The translations under genes were made by a program, and so were the position numbers. Below the pieces are notes generated by a model. That model was given only the letters and a program-made list of their open reading frames with translations. It was not told where the DNA came from and made no database searches. A stretch of DNA of 64,000 bases, taken from Holothuria scabra (taxonomy: Eukaryota; Echinodermata; Holothuroidea; Aspidochirotida; Holothuriidae). Positions 12,149 through 23,285 of this stretch are shown here, one piece after another; position 1 is the stretch's first letter; the number at the start of each line of letters is the position of its first letter. The stretch spans positions 17,609,450 through 17,673,449 of the forward strand of contig CM074187.1 in the NCBI GenBank assembly GCA_037179385.1, in the 5' to 3' direction.

Positions 12149-12611
12149 CTGAAACAAGTGCTGGGGAAAAGGGAATCAAATTACTAAAGTGCACTCAAGG
12201 GCTACAAACCCTTTCAGCTTATTCTGAGATAAAATGCTATCAAATGTCAACCTTCATGGTCATTTTCAAATGCTTAAATGGGCATGTAATTAGTACTAAG
12301 AACTGTTCCTGACGAGATGGTTCTAAGAGTATTTTTCTGACATGTGGTATTTGGGTCTCACTGATGCATGTAAAGCACATTTTCACAATGGTTCAATGTG
12401 ACTCGGAAGCTAATACCACTGCACTTATGTTACAAAATGCGAGAAATGCTTTGTGAAATAATGGTATCATGTAATCTTTTCTGTTCATCTTGACACTGGC
12501 AAACACTCCTCTACATTTTGTTTCTCTTAACAGAGGAAGAAAATCTCCTTTAATGACACTGCAGTACTTCCGCTATCAGATACCGGTATCTAAACGATGT
12601 ATAACAGTTAC

Positions 12612-12669
12612 CGAATATTATCCATTGATATTTCTAGAAAATCTGTTGCAGATAAAAACTGCCATTCCT
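12612..12669 (-). CDS. candidate second exon of the secreted-protein gene
   Basis: The minus-strand acceptor CTGTTTCAATTTTCAAAG and donor GTAACT bound 58 bases. These supply two bases to complete a codon from exon 1, then 18 codons (EWQFLSATDFLEISMDNI), then two bases. The phase is consistent with the exons on both sides. A competing frame in the same place reads WIIFGNCYTSFRYRYLIAEV, which looks lectin-like but runs into a stop and needs no splice site. I prefer the phased reading, with low confidence. Confidence 0.3.
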
Positions 12670-13147
12670 CTTTGAAAATTGAAACAGGAAGACTTTAACG
12701 TTTTCTAATCTCTTCTCTATAATTTCGTTATCACGAAGAACAAAATTATTGAGGCCTTAAATTTAAGAGTTATCGTAAATACGGGGAGTAACAAAATGTA
12801 ATACTCGACAGCGTTCATTTTGTCGTGTGACGGGTTATACTAATTCCAGAGAGCAGTTAACTACTTATTTTAACTCACGAAAATTTACGAAAACATCACC
12901 CTCGCAAACTGTGCGAGTTTAGTAAATTAACAGAGAGTACTTTATATCGGTAAGAGTATCATTACTTACATAACAAACTAGGTCCAATGTTACTCATATC
13001 GACTTAAAAAAAACACTTTCTATCAGTGAAAGTACTTATTCGGGGAGTATCTTTTTGATATACTTATGAATAATATTTGTGTGTAGTTTTCTTCTTTTTT
13101 GTACATTGCTAAAAGACGTGACGGTTTTTTTTTCACTTTTTACTTAC

Positions 13148-13211
13148 CCACTGTTTCTGTATGACCACGGGCAGCACAGACTAACAACAACAACATTACG
13201 GTCAACTCCAT
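13148..13211 (-). CDS. first coding exon encoding a signal peptide
   Basis: On the minus strand an ATG opens 21 codons, MELTVMLLLLVCAARGHTET then V, followed by one base and the consensus donor GTAAGT. A short polar start, a VMLLLLVCAA hydrophobic core and a small-residue exit make a typical secretory signal peptide. Cleavage would fall around AARG-HT. The exon therefore starts a secreted or membrane protein whose body lies towards lower coordinates. Two short phased exons are proposed there. The mature domain is not identified. Confidence 0.52.
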
Positions 13212-13814
13212 TGTAAGACCTGTGGAAGAAAATGTGATGTGTATAGGAACTTAGTTACGATGGCAGTTCAAAAAATTCAGAACCCTCAGTATATGCATGT
13301 TCAGCAGAGGGTATTCCCCCAAAGGAATGGGTTCCAAAAGGGAATTTCTTTTGAAAGCTAAAGTGGCACTTATCGCGAATAAATTAAAAAAGCTAAAGAA
13401 GGTACCACGGCCTAAGTAGTTTTGTCAACGGGAATAATTTTGACCTCTTCTTAAGTTCTGAAGGCTGAACGAATGTTGACATGAAAGAGTTTGTACAAGG
13501 GATTTTCTTCAGATGGTTTTATTTTTAAGGCGGCAAATGTAGCCACGTCAAATCTTGGCACTTATTCTCAGAATTTCGGTGAAGTTTGCGTTAAAATCAA
13601 GATATGATCAAGTAAAGTTTCAACAAATGTGCACTTGAAGAAAGCAGATATTACATCTTATTCTCACATTAATGGACAGCCTTTTGTTTGTCTTTAAACT
13701 TCACAACCAATTTCTTCTTCAACAATTAATTATTTTATTAAGTATTATCCAAATGTGATCTTATAAGTGTCATGAGAATTTTACAAACTCTGCATCCCCG
13801 AAAGGGAGGTCCTA

Positions 13815-15064
13815 CACTGTTAGAAATTTCTCTGTAAAATTTACATAATTTTTATGGCAAATTTTTTTCCAACCAAATAATTTTTTTTTTTTACAGCCAG
13901 ACTGTAATCATGAAAAAACATTAAGTGTTTGTTTTTTCTTTACAGTTTTTGCATGTAAATTAAGTTTACAACTGCCTACTGTAAAATAGAATTACAGAAT
14001 TGTTCTGTTTTTTTTTTTTTACCTTAATTTTATGTGAATTTACAGCCTACTGTTTTCATTCTCGGCGTTTTAATATTTATTTTAATATCGCTTTTTTCCT
14101 TTCATATGTTATTACGTAACATACACTTCACCATTACGTAGATCAGGTATTTGCTTATCAACGTAATGTGTCGTTACGAAGTTATTTTCAATCAAAACAC
14201 AATGAGGATACTTTGTTATCACATTGTTGTCCAGTAGACTGCTATCTCTAGGAACTTTGTAATTGGAAAGTCACATTTTTGGTACAATATAATAATTGTT
14301 TTTAAAATAAATATGACAAAGAATGCAAATACATTGGTTGCAAACATTTCCAGACAAGGTAAACAATAAGTTTATCACTTCCTGATTAAAAAAGCCAAAA
14401 AAGATATTATTCAAAGCAACAGCAATCCTTTTGTTAGGAAAATGCCTACAAAATAAGCTCCACCCATTTATGCAAAATGAGATTTACGTCATAAAGTGGT
14501 AAATTTACAGACTCTTTCAAGTAAATTTGTGAAACGTTTTTAATTCGATCAAGTGCATGAGCGCCTGTGGCGATGAGTTGACATCAGTATACCAATTGTC
14601 AGTATAATAAATGTAAGTTAATTTTCAAATAGGGCCATAAATTTGCCAAAAATGTTTTCTTTTTTAACTGAAACTTCGCAGAACGATGCATGTTATATAT
14701 TGAAAATTTTCTGGCTATTTCTTATTTGTTTGTTTGTTTGGGCTTATTTTTGTTTCTTTTTCAGCGTAAAAACAAAATGAATGTTTGTTAAATGACAGTA
14801 TATTTATGTGAAATCAGAAAAATACAAAATACTGTTAAAATTTCTGTACATTTACAGAAAAAGTTTTACAAAGCAGTAAAATTTGGTTAAAAAAACAGAC
14901 AGAAATGGTTTTTTTCAAATAAACAGAAAATACATGTTAAACAACCTTTTTTTATTGTAGAAATACAAAGTGTCTGTAAAGATACAGAAAATCTCTATTA
15001 AAAGTAAAATACAAAAATTTTAAGTTAAAAAAAGTCTGTAAATTTACAGAAATTTTTAACAGTG
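13815..15064. mobile_element. 1.25-kb TIR element flanked by TA
   Basis: The left end CACTGTTAGAAATTTCTCTG and the inverted right end CACTGTTAAAAATTTCTGTA match closely. TA lies immediately outside both ends, as expected for a TA target duplication of Tc1/mariner-type elements. The interior is full of TGTAAATTTACAG-like words in both orientations and has no coding frame. It is nonautonomous and the superfamily assignment rests only on the TA flank. Confidence 0.6.
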
Positions 15065-15622
15065 TATCCCTACCATCTGCAAGGTCACCACAACAGATTG
15101 GAAAAACAAGGGGAAACAAAGCACTTCTTGTTAATTTCAGGAAGTGATGTAACCTTTGAAGGAATCTAACTCTGCTTCCACTCCTGCAGCTTTGAATCTG
15201 AAGTTTCTGCCACAAATTTCAGTTCCTGAAAATATTTATGCAGCTTTACTTTCTGCCAATAAAGCTGGCCATCTATCAGAAAGTAAGAACATGCACATAA
15301 ACTATCAGTCGGAACAAGTTATCCACATTGATAGGGACAAAAAGTGACTTTTGGTATTTAGGATTTGTCTAACATTGAAGGATATGTGTTGCTGCGAGGA
15401 ATGACCTCTTAGACTCAACAAAGAAGGCCGCTGAAAAACCAAAATTTACAAAGCGAGAGACACAGGGAAAACTATTTTGTATTAGTATAAAAAGGGCAGG
15501 GTAGAACACTGAGAGGAACTTTCTCCTGAAATGCCAAAGATGACAACTTTCAGCTCAGGAAGTAGACAGCCCTCCGTTATATGGTTATTCCTTTGAAGAG
15601 ATGGTAAAATGAAACCAACCTG
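15065..15622. other. no recognised feature
   Basis: Short open frames occur here, but none has splice support or recognisable protein character. Confidence 0.45.
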
Positions 15623-16674
15623 CAGTGACGTGGCTACTGGGTCAATTGCTTCCGTCTCTAAGACACGAACAATTTAGCAATTTGTCATTGGGAAACCATC
15701 TTCCTGGTGAAACCACATCTTCAGTGACAGCAATCTGGCTTTCCCAACTCTTCATTCATAAAATTCAAAATTTCCTTCAAAACGAGCTCCATGTTTCCAT
15801 GTTTGTTCAAAAAACAAAACTTGGCAAATTGTACGTGGCAAAATATGATACCTGAAGAAGTAAACTACGACGAAACAAACATCAAGCTCCCTCTCTCCTT
15901 GATAATGGGGTATGAAAACTATTAAATTTGACCGTTGATCTACCCTGTTGCTCTCGTTATTCTCAACGGTGTTGTAAGGCCGAAACATTTTTCATCAGAA
16001 AACAGTAGCCCAGCTAGACATTTTTCCAGGGCTCAAACACTCAAATTTTCCGATTTTTTTAACAGTTTGACGTAAACTGACGCGCGCCAAAATGTTTGCC
16101 TGTTTTAGGCAAATTTTCTGAAAATATTCAGCTTGTAGTGGTGGAAATTTGAATTCTGGGTTTTCTATATAAGGAACTGTGAAGAGTTCGGGAATCACTG
16201 AAGAATCTGTATTTCTAAGTGGCAATTGGTTGCACGGAGACCAAAGATCGTTGTTGCTACACAATGTTATCTACAGCCTACCGATTGGGGCCCTCTGACG
16301 ATATTTTAAGAAACGAGAGCTTTCATTGGAAGAAAATTTGGAATTTAATGAAAAAACATTATAAAAAATAGCACTGTAATTGGCGATATTACTTGACAGT
16401 CTTGTGATTTAAGCATTTTGGAAAAATGAAACGGTTTGTCACACTGATTTATGAGCAAAAACGACTGCATTAGTAACTGCAAATCGGAAAAATTCTTCAC
16501 TTTTAACACAAATTATTACAAAACCGGGGAGTTTATTTGAATGAATTCGAACTTTCATGAAAAAAAGAGTTAGGAAAACCACAAGGTAGTTGAATTGGTG
16601 TCACAAATGGCAAATATTCAATTTTTTTCCTTTTCAGAGCTAGGGGGCCCTTGCCTCCTGACGCTACGCCACTG
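15623..16674. mobile_element. possible hAT-type element with decayed flanks
   Basis: The left end CAGTGACGTGGCTACTGGG and the inverted right end CAGTGGCGTAGCGTCAGGAG share the CAGTG(A/G)CGT(A/G)GC start. The flanking octamers CCAACCTG and CCAAAAAA agree at only four positions. The right end is clearly of the hAT-like CAGTGGCGTAGC type, but the pairing with the left end is uncertain. No transposase was seen. Confidence 0.3.
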
Positions 16675-16725
16675 CCAAAAAATTCAAGACCTATGATAAG
16701 GAAAATTTAGGAAAACGAAAGATAA

Positions 16726-16822
16726 ACGGACGGACGGACGGATGGGGATTGGACGGATGGATGGATGGATCGATGGACGGACGGACGGACGGACGGACGG
16801 ACGGACGGATGGATGGATGGAT
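16726..16822. repeat. tetranucleotide microsatellite (GGAC/GGAT)n
   Basis: Runs of CGGA and TGGA units with a few interruptions. On the minus strand it sits directly after TTTAAATAAAGTTTATCCA, that is, at the 3' end of the retroposon fragment described next. It probably grew from the retroposon tail. Confidence 0.9.
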
Positions 16823-17269
16823 AAACTTTATTTAAATCCTCAAAAAAGGAAGTAACATGTCTGCTGTAAAAAGATACCAGCGAATAGAACAATAAATTCC
16901 AAGAAACACAGTAAATTTCACAGTATGAAGTTGAAAGATGCAAACATAAACAGATTAGAGCAAGGAAGGTAATATACAAAATACAGAAATGTACAAAAGA
17001 GTAAAACTATCTATTCAAATCTAGGTTTTGTAAAGTAATTGCCGAACCGAGGAAAGATGAACGAGACCGGTTTGTAGTAGAATGATAGGGTCTGGTTCTT
17101 ACAATACCTTGGATAAGCCGGAAATTCAGTCGTTCAAACCTTGATGATCTTTGTCACTCCACAATGACCTTAACTTGAGCCTGACCCAGGACTCATAGAC
17201 CTCATTAGCTGTGGACAGTTGTTTATTTTTAATAACTTTCCCTGCACGCCTGATGATGTCATCAATGGC
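16823..17269 (-). pseudogene. non-LTR retroposon, C-terminal end and 3' tail (downstream half)
   Basis: On the minus strand the frame reads DDIIRRAGKVIKNKQLSTAN and ESWVRLKLRSLW. After stops and a frameshift it continues with RPYHSTTNRSRSSFLGSAI. The late pattern of basic residues followed by SF..SAI is typical of the extreme C-terminus of CR1/Rex1-type reverse transcriptase proteins. A 3' UTR with AATAAA and a (TCCA)n tail follows at 16726-16822. The upstream half lies at 19475-19610, beyond the hAT element inserted at 17270. The copy is 5'-truncated and inactive. Confidence 0.65.
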
Positions 17270-17539
17270 CAGGGGCGTAGCTAGGGGGGAAAGGGAGGGG
17301 AGGGGGCAAGTTGCCCCGGGCGCCGCCTCCAGGGGGCGTCAAATCGAGCTCACTTAAAAATATGTGGGACCTACCATTTGCATTTGTATAGCAATTCCAT
17401 CTTTTAATAAAATAATTTAGCAATATTGACACAACTAAATATCAATGTAAATTAGAAAAGGGGCAAATGAACGCATAAATCGTCAACAATCCATCAAGTT
17501 TTGCGACAATTCTTGTTGGCAAACCATACATAGTTGTCA

Positions 17540-17805
17540 TTATGAATAACAACCATAGTTGCTGTTCAGATTATGCTCACTGTGGCTATTTCCATACCTA
17601 GTTGTGAACGGTCTTTCAGCAAGTTAAAACATATTCTCCCTCATATCAGATCCACCATGGGATAGCCAAGACTAACTGCATTGGCACACCTCAGCATCGA
17701 GTCTGAGCAAAAAAATACATTAGATTTTGATGATGTAATCAATATATGCGCAGAAGCAAAAAACACGAAAGGTGAACCTGTAATCAACTGCTGTTATAGT
17801 TCATC
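17540..17805 (+). pseudogene. hAT transposase C-terminal dimerisation domain, broken
   Basis: The plus-strand reading includes LTVAISIPSCERSFSKLKHI, then RSTMG, a stop, LTALAHLSIESEQ and LDFDDVIN. The order P-x-S/A-x-x-ERSFSKLK, then RSTMG, then L-LSIE is the hallmark of the hAT (ZMYM-like) C-terminal domain. One in-frame TAG directly follows RSTMG. Only the last about 85 residues remain. It belongs to the outer element at 17270-19474, of which it is probably the last coding trace. Confidence 0.72.
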
Positions 17806-17922
17806 GTCATTAAAATTCCGTAAATAAATCAAGTAAATAATTCAAGTAAATCAAAACGTTGCGTCTGTGGTTTTAAACATGAATAATGCAACCACTGAAG
17901 TCCTTTGGGTCAGACTTTAACA

Positions 17923-19347
17923 CAGTGGCGTAGCCACGGGGGGCCTGGGGGCCTAATTCCCACACCCAATTTTCTTCAGGCCCCCAGATTTTTTGCCTCC
18001 TGATAAAGAAATTAAGAAAAAAAATATAATGTTTGAAAGGAAAAAACTTTGAAGTGTTTCCCTCTAAAGCAGTAAAGAAATAAAATGTGTAACAATTAAG
18101 AAAACATGCATGAATGTGTGTAAAACACATTTTGTGTGCACGTAGGTATGAAATCAAGTAATTACTTAAAAATGCCTACTTTCACTAAATTAGATACCGT
18201 GTATAATCTGCACTGTCATTTATTGCATTTCACTTCGAAGATGAAACGAACGTCTCGACGACAAACTCGAATGCGACTTTGTTAGGTTATAACCTTTTCT
18301 GCCTTTCGGATAGCTGATTGATTTACTGAAAACGACTTTGTTAGGTTATAACCTTTTCTGCCTTTCGGATAGCTGATTGATTTACTGAAAACAAGGCAAT
18401 CATACACTGGAGACCATTCTTACATGACCATTCCTATACTTTATCATACACAAAATATGCCTTAATGGTAGGGTACTGCCTTCGATTGATTCTTCTCTTC
18501 CATCCCTAGCAAGTAGGCCTATGTAGTGCCTCACTCCTTCCTATGACAAGTGCTACTGTAGAACGATTTTTCGACAAGTTCTCTTTTTACTAGTTGGCAT
18601 TGACGTACGGGCTGATTTGTAAAATGTCCACGAGGTCCGGATTTCATGTGTTTCCCGCATGATCCATACTTCTGCTTTGCGGTTTAAATATTTTGAGAAA
18701 TTTACTCGCAGTTTTTTAGTTTGACTACGTATTGTACCGATGATTGAACAAATACTACACCATTTTGCATCTAGACACCACCCAAAACTGGAAAACATTA
18801 ATTCTTTGGTAGTATGTATGTCACTTGTAAAATCTCTACAAAGACTAAAAATGAATATTTTGAAATTTTCAAGCACCCCAAATAGAAAAATCCTAAAAGA
18901 TAGGCCTATGATCAGTTCAAAGTTTTGCCAAACACAGCACCATTTTGCATCTAGCAAAAGAAAGTTTCTCAGAGCTAGGGGGACACAACTAATTTTGGTT
19001 TTCCTAATAAAGCTGGAATTCATTCAAATACTGCCGCATTTGCGATCTACGTTCTTCTTAAGTTCGCAATTTTCCTAAGAGAAATGGAGATACCGGTTCC
19101 GTTTAGTCTCATTCCCCAAGCCACAGATCAGAAATGCCCAGATTTCGGGTCCCTAAAAAGTGTATGTATTATCATTTTTCTCCATCTGCAGGGTTTGTAA
19201 AACTCAAAACTTTCTTCTACGCTCCGCGCCAAATGATGGTGGGACTCTGCTTAGATAGTCTTTCTGCGCCTGGCCGTCGGAGGTACCAGTCCCCCCACCT
19301 CTTGTTACCTAGGCCCCCCTAAAACTTCCATCCTACCTACGACACTG
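17923..19347 (+). mobile_element. nonautonomous hAT-type element nested in the outer hAT element
   Basis: The termini are CAGTGGCGTAGCCACGGGGG (left) and CAGTGTCGTAGGTAGGATGG (right, inverted). Both flanks are exactly CTTTAACA (17915-17922 and 19348-19355), a perfect 8-bp target duplication. No intact gene is present. The open minus-strand frame at 18553-19023 shows no recognisable domain. A relative in the same orientation lies at 44199-45479. It holds a perfect 59-bp internal tandem duplication at 18274-18391 that the relative lacks. Confidence 0.85.
18274..18391 (+). repeat. perfect 59-bp tandem duplication
   Basis: The unit starts CGACTTTGTTAGGTTATAAC and ends TTTACTGAAAA, and it occurs twice head to tail without a mismatch. 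The related element near 44570-44630 has a single diverged copy, so the duplication is recent and specific to this copy. Confidence 0.92.
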
Positions 19348-19474
19348 CTTTAACATTTGTTCTATTTAAGATCTTGTGTGGTGTAAGTATTCATAAGATA
19401 ACCCCAGCAGATGGGGTTAGGGGCGCCAATTTCGTTCCTTGCCCCGGGCGCCATGAACCTTAGCTACGCCCCTG

Positions 19475-19610
19475 TCGATGACTTTCAGTTGTGTTATGTC
19501 TGTGTTGCCTACCCAACACACAATACAGGATGTCCAGATAGTAGAAAATAGTAGTATTTTAAAAAGTGGCAAGAATATCTGTGACATACATTGAAAGTAT
19601 TTAATTTAAC
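19475..19610 (-). pseudogene. non-LTR retroposon, upstream half of the interrupted fragment
   Basis: The minus strand reads QIFLPLFKILLFSTIWTSCI and VCWVGNTDITQLKVID, then runs into the hAT target site. The pattern of hydrophobics followed by CxVCWxGN is typical of the region after the reverse transcriptase palm in CR1/Rex1-group proteins (RSVVESxLTYC..W-GN). Across the hAT insertion the frame joins to the downstream half at 17269. The frame is lost upstream of about 19610, so the copy is truncated or rearranged there. Confidence 0.62.
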
Positions 19611-20850
19611 AATGGAACAACGTAAACCACAAAATGACCTTGGAATTTCTACCAGGTGTTCACAGCCCAAACCAAGACTAGGTGTGTACTGTGACTGCTG
19701 CAGATATCAAGGAATACTGCCCGTTAACTTTGTTATTATAGTTTATTTCACATAACCAGTGAGTCAATTTTGGGTTTACCTCAGCCTAAACGCCGATTGG
19801 GAATATAGTATGAACCTACGGCCAGGATATTTTTTGATATGACTCGTACTCTACCTCATATTACATTCCACTCCGTAATTACATGAGATCGCACAACATT
19901 GTATTAACATCTGGTTTGACCTAGTTTCGGATAAAGTCCAGCAAACGGTATGCACGCGACAAGCCGTCGCACAGTACAGGTGGTCCAGTCGTGGTCCATA
20001 TCTCAATGCGAATGCATCATGTGGGAACAAGCATCACATCCTCGTGGGATCGCAAAGCATCGCTTCTGCCACTTTTACTCGACCTTACTTAAGGCAAACC
20101 CTATTTCCAGTGCTTTACTGTAAATTATCAAAAGCCTAGGAATTAGTAGTGATTAACTAAGAATAATTTGAACACGTTATACCGAAACGGTGAGGTACTT
20201 AATGACGAGTTTAAATACCTTTTAAATCAAACGGGGTTTTCATCGTCCTGCCGACTTTCTGGTGAGGAGTAACTGAGCAGTGAAACCATTGAATGTGCCT
20301 TACAGAGCAGGAAAAATTAACTGAAGTGAGTTTGATGTTCACTTGGCATTCCGAAGAATAAGATTAAGGTTTGCTTACTCAATGTAAGATGGTAATGTCG
20401 TTTTTATAGTACTGAGATTACACTCTACGTATTTCTTTGTTTTACCGAAAGCCGCTGCACCTTGTGACGAAGCGTGTCCTAAAGGCTATGTGGTGACTTC
20501 TCACTTTATCTTTGCAATGTGCAGATTATTTAAAATCAAAAGTCTATTTTTATTTTTTTATTTCACATACCAAACTTCAAAACCTGACGTCAATCCCCTG
20601 GCGTAATTGTGAATACATGAATACGTTTTGTGGAATTGCAATGCCACAAAAAAGTCTATTTAGTGTTCAAACTTTTGTGGAAAACCGAAAAGAAAAAACC
20701 CTTCCGCCAAAAAATAAAAAACAAAAAAAAAAAAAAGGACGACCTTGTTTTTGTGGAAGTCAAAATACGCTTGGATTCAACTTTGACTGAACTTTCCGTT
20801 TGAATAAGCACAAGGTTCCACTTATAACCAGTGACGTATCCTAATCTGTT

Positions 20851-20886
<36 letters not shown>

Positions 20887-21468
20887 TAGAGCTTTTTTAC
20901 AGAAGGTATCATTTGAGAGGAAAGCCACAAATAGACTACCCATATTGTGCGAAGAATTGTTTTTCAGAAAACTTGCCCATATTGCCAGAAATGGCGCTTC
21001 GCCTAAGTTATGAGTATTTTTTCTTTTTCTTTTTCATTTTGCCTTTCATGAAGAAGTTTTTCAAAGTAATCCTTTGCTTGCACGAAATTAGGCAGTGTTC
21101 CTAACAGCGGCACAACCGTACTAGGAAGTTGAGTTCAATAGCTGTTAATTTATGGGAAAATCAGATAGAGTGCTACCATGGAGCTTTCCAGAAAATATCT
21201 GGATACGAATATATGCTTGATCACCGGACGTCGTGATTTCCAGGTTAATAGTTAACAGTAAGCTTGTATAGTTTATTTGCTGGGAAGCAAGAGAACATTT
21301 TCTGAAAACCCTCCTGCTTAAATCCATAAAATCCATTATTGTGTGATAAGGTAAACCCGGTACTTTAGGGGAATAGTTCGGGTACCTTTCAGTTGCGTCG
21401 CCAGACTTTTCCGTCAAGGGGACACTGCAGGGCAAAGGGACTTTTCTGTGGGAATCTTAGACACACTT
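19611..21468. other. unrecognised, with poly(T) at 20855-20884
   Basis: No gene recognised. An unpaired hAT-like left end CAGTGACGTATCC starts at 20829 just before a 30-base T-run. A short A-run lies near 20728. Confidence 0.45.
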
Positions 21469-21790
21469 ATATCAAGTTTGAATCCAAGCTTCCAACCTTG
21501 AGATATCGTCTAAACAAGGTTTTCTGAGTTTGATCCCATGTGACCCCAAATGACCTTCAACCTCTACCAAACTGAAAAGGGGTCTTCCTTACATCATAAC
21601 GCATCAACATATCAAGTTTGAAAATGATCCAAGTTTCCTACCTTAAGATACCGTGTAAACAACGTTTTCGGGGTTTGACCCCTGTGATCCAAAATGTCCT
21701 TTGACCTCTCTAGTTGGTCAACATATCAAGTTTGAATCCAAGCTTCCTACCTTGAGATATCGTGTAAACCTCCACCAAAATTAAGAGGGT
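21469..21790 (+). repeat. three diverged tandem units of about 115-140 bp
   Basis: ATATCAAGTTTGAATCCAAG or close variants start at 21469, 21609 and 21723. Each is followed by CTTGAGATATCGTGTAAAC. The first two units also carry GTTTGACCCC and TGACCTTTGACCTC-like words. Spacing is 140 and 114 bases. Not coding. Confidence 0.7.
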
Positions 21791-21929
21791 TCTTCTTCTC
21801 AGTGTGGGATATCGTGTAAAAAAGCAATGCCATAAACATACACACATATATATACACACGCACACCATCATGAATGCACAGGTTTCTCTTTTCATCGAAA
21901 CCACAGACTTTCTATACATGGACAGAGCA

Positions 21930-23285
21930 CACTCTTAAAACGTTGGGTAAAAAATCCGTTGGTTAAAGAAGTTTATGAAATGTGTTGGTTAAACTTTGCC
22001 CAACTTTGGTGCTAATTGGTGCAATGTTTAAACGCTGGGCAAAGATTTTGTTGAGTAAAAGTAATTGCTTAAGTGTTGGTCAATCTTTGCTCAAGTAATG
22101 GTTAAATTTCCCCTTCCATGCACGCTTATACTGTTATACCCAACTGACTGGTCAAAATGACGATAAGATTTTATTCTACAGTTGAGCATATTTTCCCTTT
22201 ACCCACTTGTTGGGTAACTTTTTGCCAATTTGTTGGGTATATGGTTGGTTGCAGTGTTGTCACCAAAATACAGTGCACTTGACCCGATTTGTTTCACAAT
22301 TCTTCTCATAATCAGACCATGGTACCATAATCTGAAAATTCTCTTTGGCATCTTTTATATTGGCCAAACAGCTAAACTCGTACATTACTTTAGACCATGA
22401 AATCGATCTCTGTTTCCATAAAATTCTTTAAACAGTACTACGAACTAGAACACATTTGTATGAGATTCCATGATTCGTATTTGGCGCAAAACTGCTATCC
22501 AATGAGAGGTCAGGATCTGGGATATTCTCTTTCACGTCCGAATAAGCGTTTATATATTATTATTTGAAACCTTTCGCCAAAACAAGAAACCTGTCTTATA
22601 ACCATGATATCAGTGTACGAGAGCTACGAGGTTGGTCGTTAAGTGTTGTCCTTCAGTGGACGTAACAGCTTCTTCGGGAAGCAGTATCAAGTTTGGTTTC
22701 GCCGAACGGCCCTTTGCCAGAGGGTCGGGAGGACTTTAGAAAAAGTGTACGAGAGCTACGGACCAGCTAATTCTCATGCAGCCCTTGTGTTCACATTTAT
22801 GCATTGATGAAACTACAATACTTCATCACATCATTAACACACATCATTTTACAATGTCTTTTAAAAATGATAGTTTTGGACGTACCTATACGAAACTCAG
22901 TGACAAACCAAATAGGTTATTAAGCCAGGGTTTTTTAACCGGGACCGATGGGTTGCCATAACCATGGAGCTGCAGTTGCAGCTCCCTGCCATAACCTACA
23001 ACCTAACATTTAAAGAAAGCACCAATGTTTAAGGAAAAGATGATTAACATATAACCAACATTTGGTTAATGCATTTGCCCAACAGTTTAATAAAAGAAGT
23101 GCCCAACAAGTGGGTTTCTTTTAAAATGCTTATTTACCAAACCGTTGCGTAATCTTCTTAACAGTTGGGTTCAAACTTTACCCAATTTGGTTGGTTAAAG
23201 TTTTGCCCAACTGTTTAGGTTGTTGAATAGATGCCCAGTGTTGGTCAAAAAGTTGGGCAAAATTTGCCCAATTTTTTTAAGAGTG
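21930..23285. mobile_element. 1.36-kb TIR element with repeated TTGGGTAAA-type arms
   Basis: The left end CACTCTTAAAACGTTGGGTA and the inverted right end CACTCTTAAAAAAATTGGGC match. CA lies outside both ends. Each arm of about 300 bases is built of TTGGGCAA/GTTGGTTAAA words in mixed orientation, while the centre (about 22290-22990) is unique-looking. Internally TGTACGAGAGCTACG occurs at 22614 and 22747, and there is a perfect short palindrome near 22970. No coding frame is present. A lone relative of the right end lies at 29271-29310. Confidence 0.6.

Larger units (their letters stand above)
17270..19474 (+). mobile_element. hAT element inserted into the retroposon
   Basis: The left end CAGGGGCGTAGCTAGGGGGG and the inverted right end CAGGGGCGTAGCTAAGGTTC share 14 bases, and GCCCCGGGCGCC recurs just inside both. 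The flanks TCAATGGC (17262-17269) and TCGATGAC (19475-19482) match at 6 of 8 positions, as for an 8-bp hAT duplication. Leaving the element out makes the interrupted retroposon frame continuous. Inside are a hAT transposase remnant (17540-17805) and a second inserted element (17923-19347). Confidence 0.75.

Noticed and set aside
16707..16979. 90-codon minus-strand frame with SIHPSVRPSVRPSV repeats
   Set aside because: It is the translation of the tetranucleotide microsatellite and retroposon tail.
22690..22735. Histone-type 3' stem-loop (GGCCCTTTGCCAGAGGGTC)
   Set aside because: The loop is too long and the stem imperfect, and there is no histone gene upstream.
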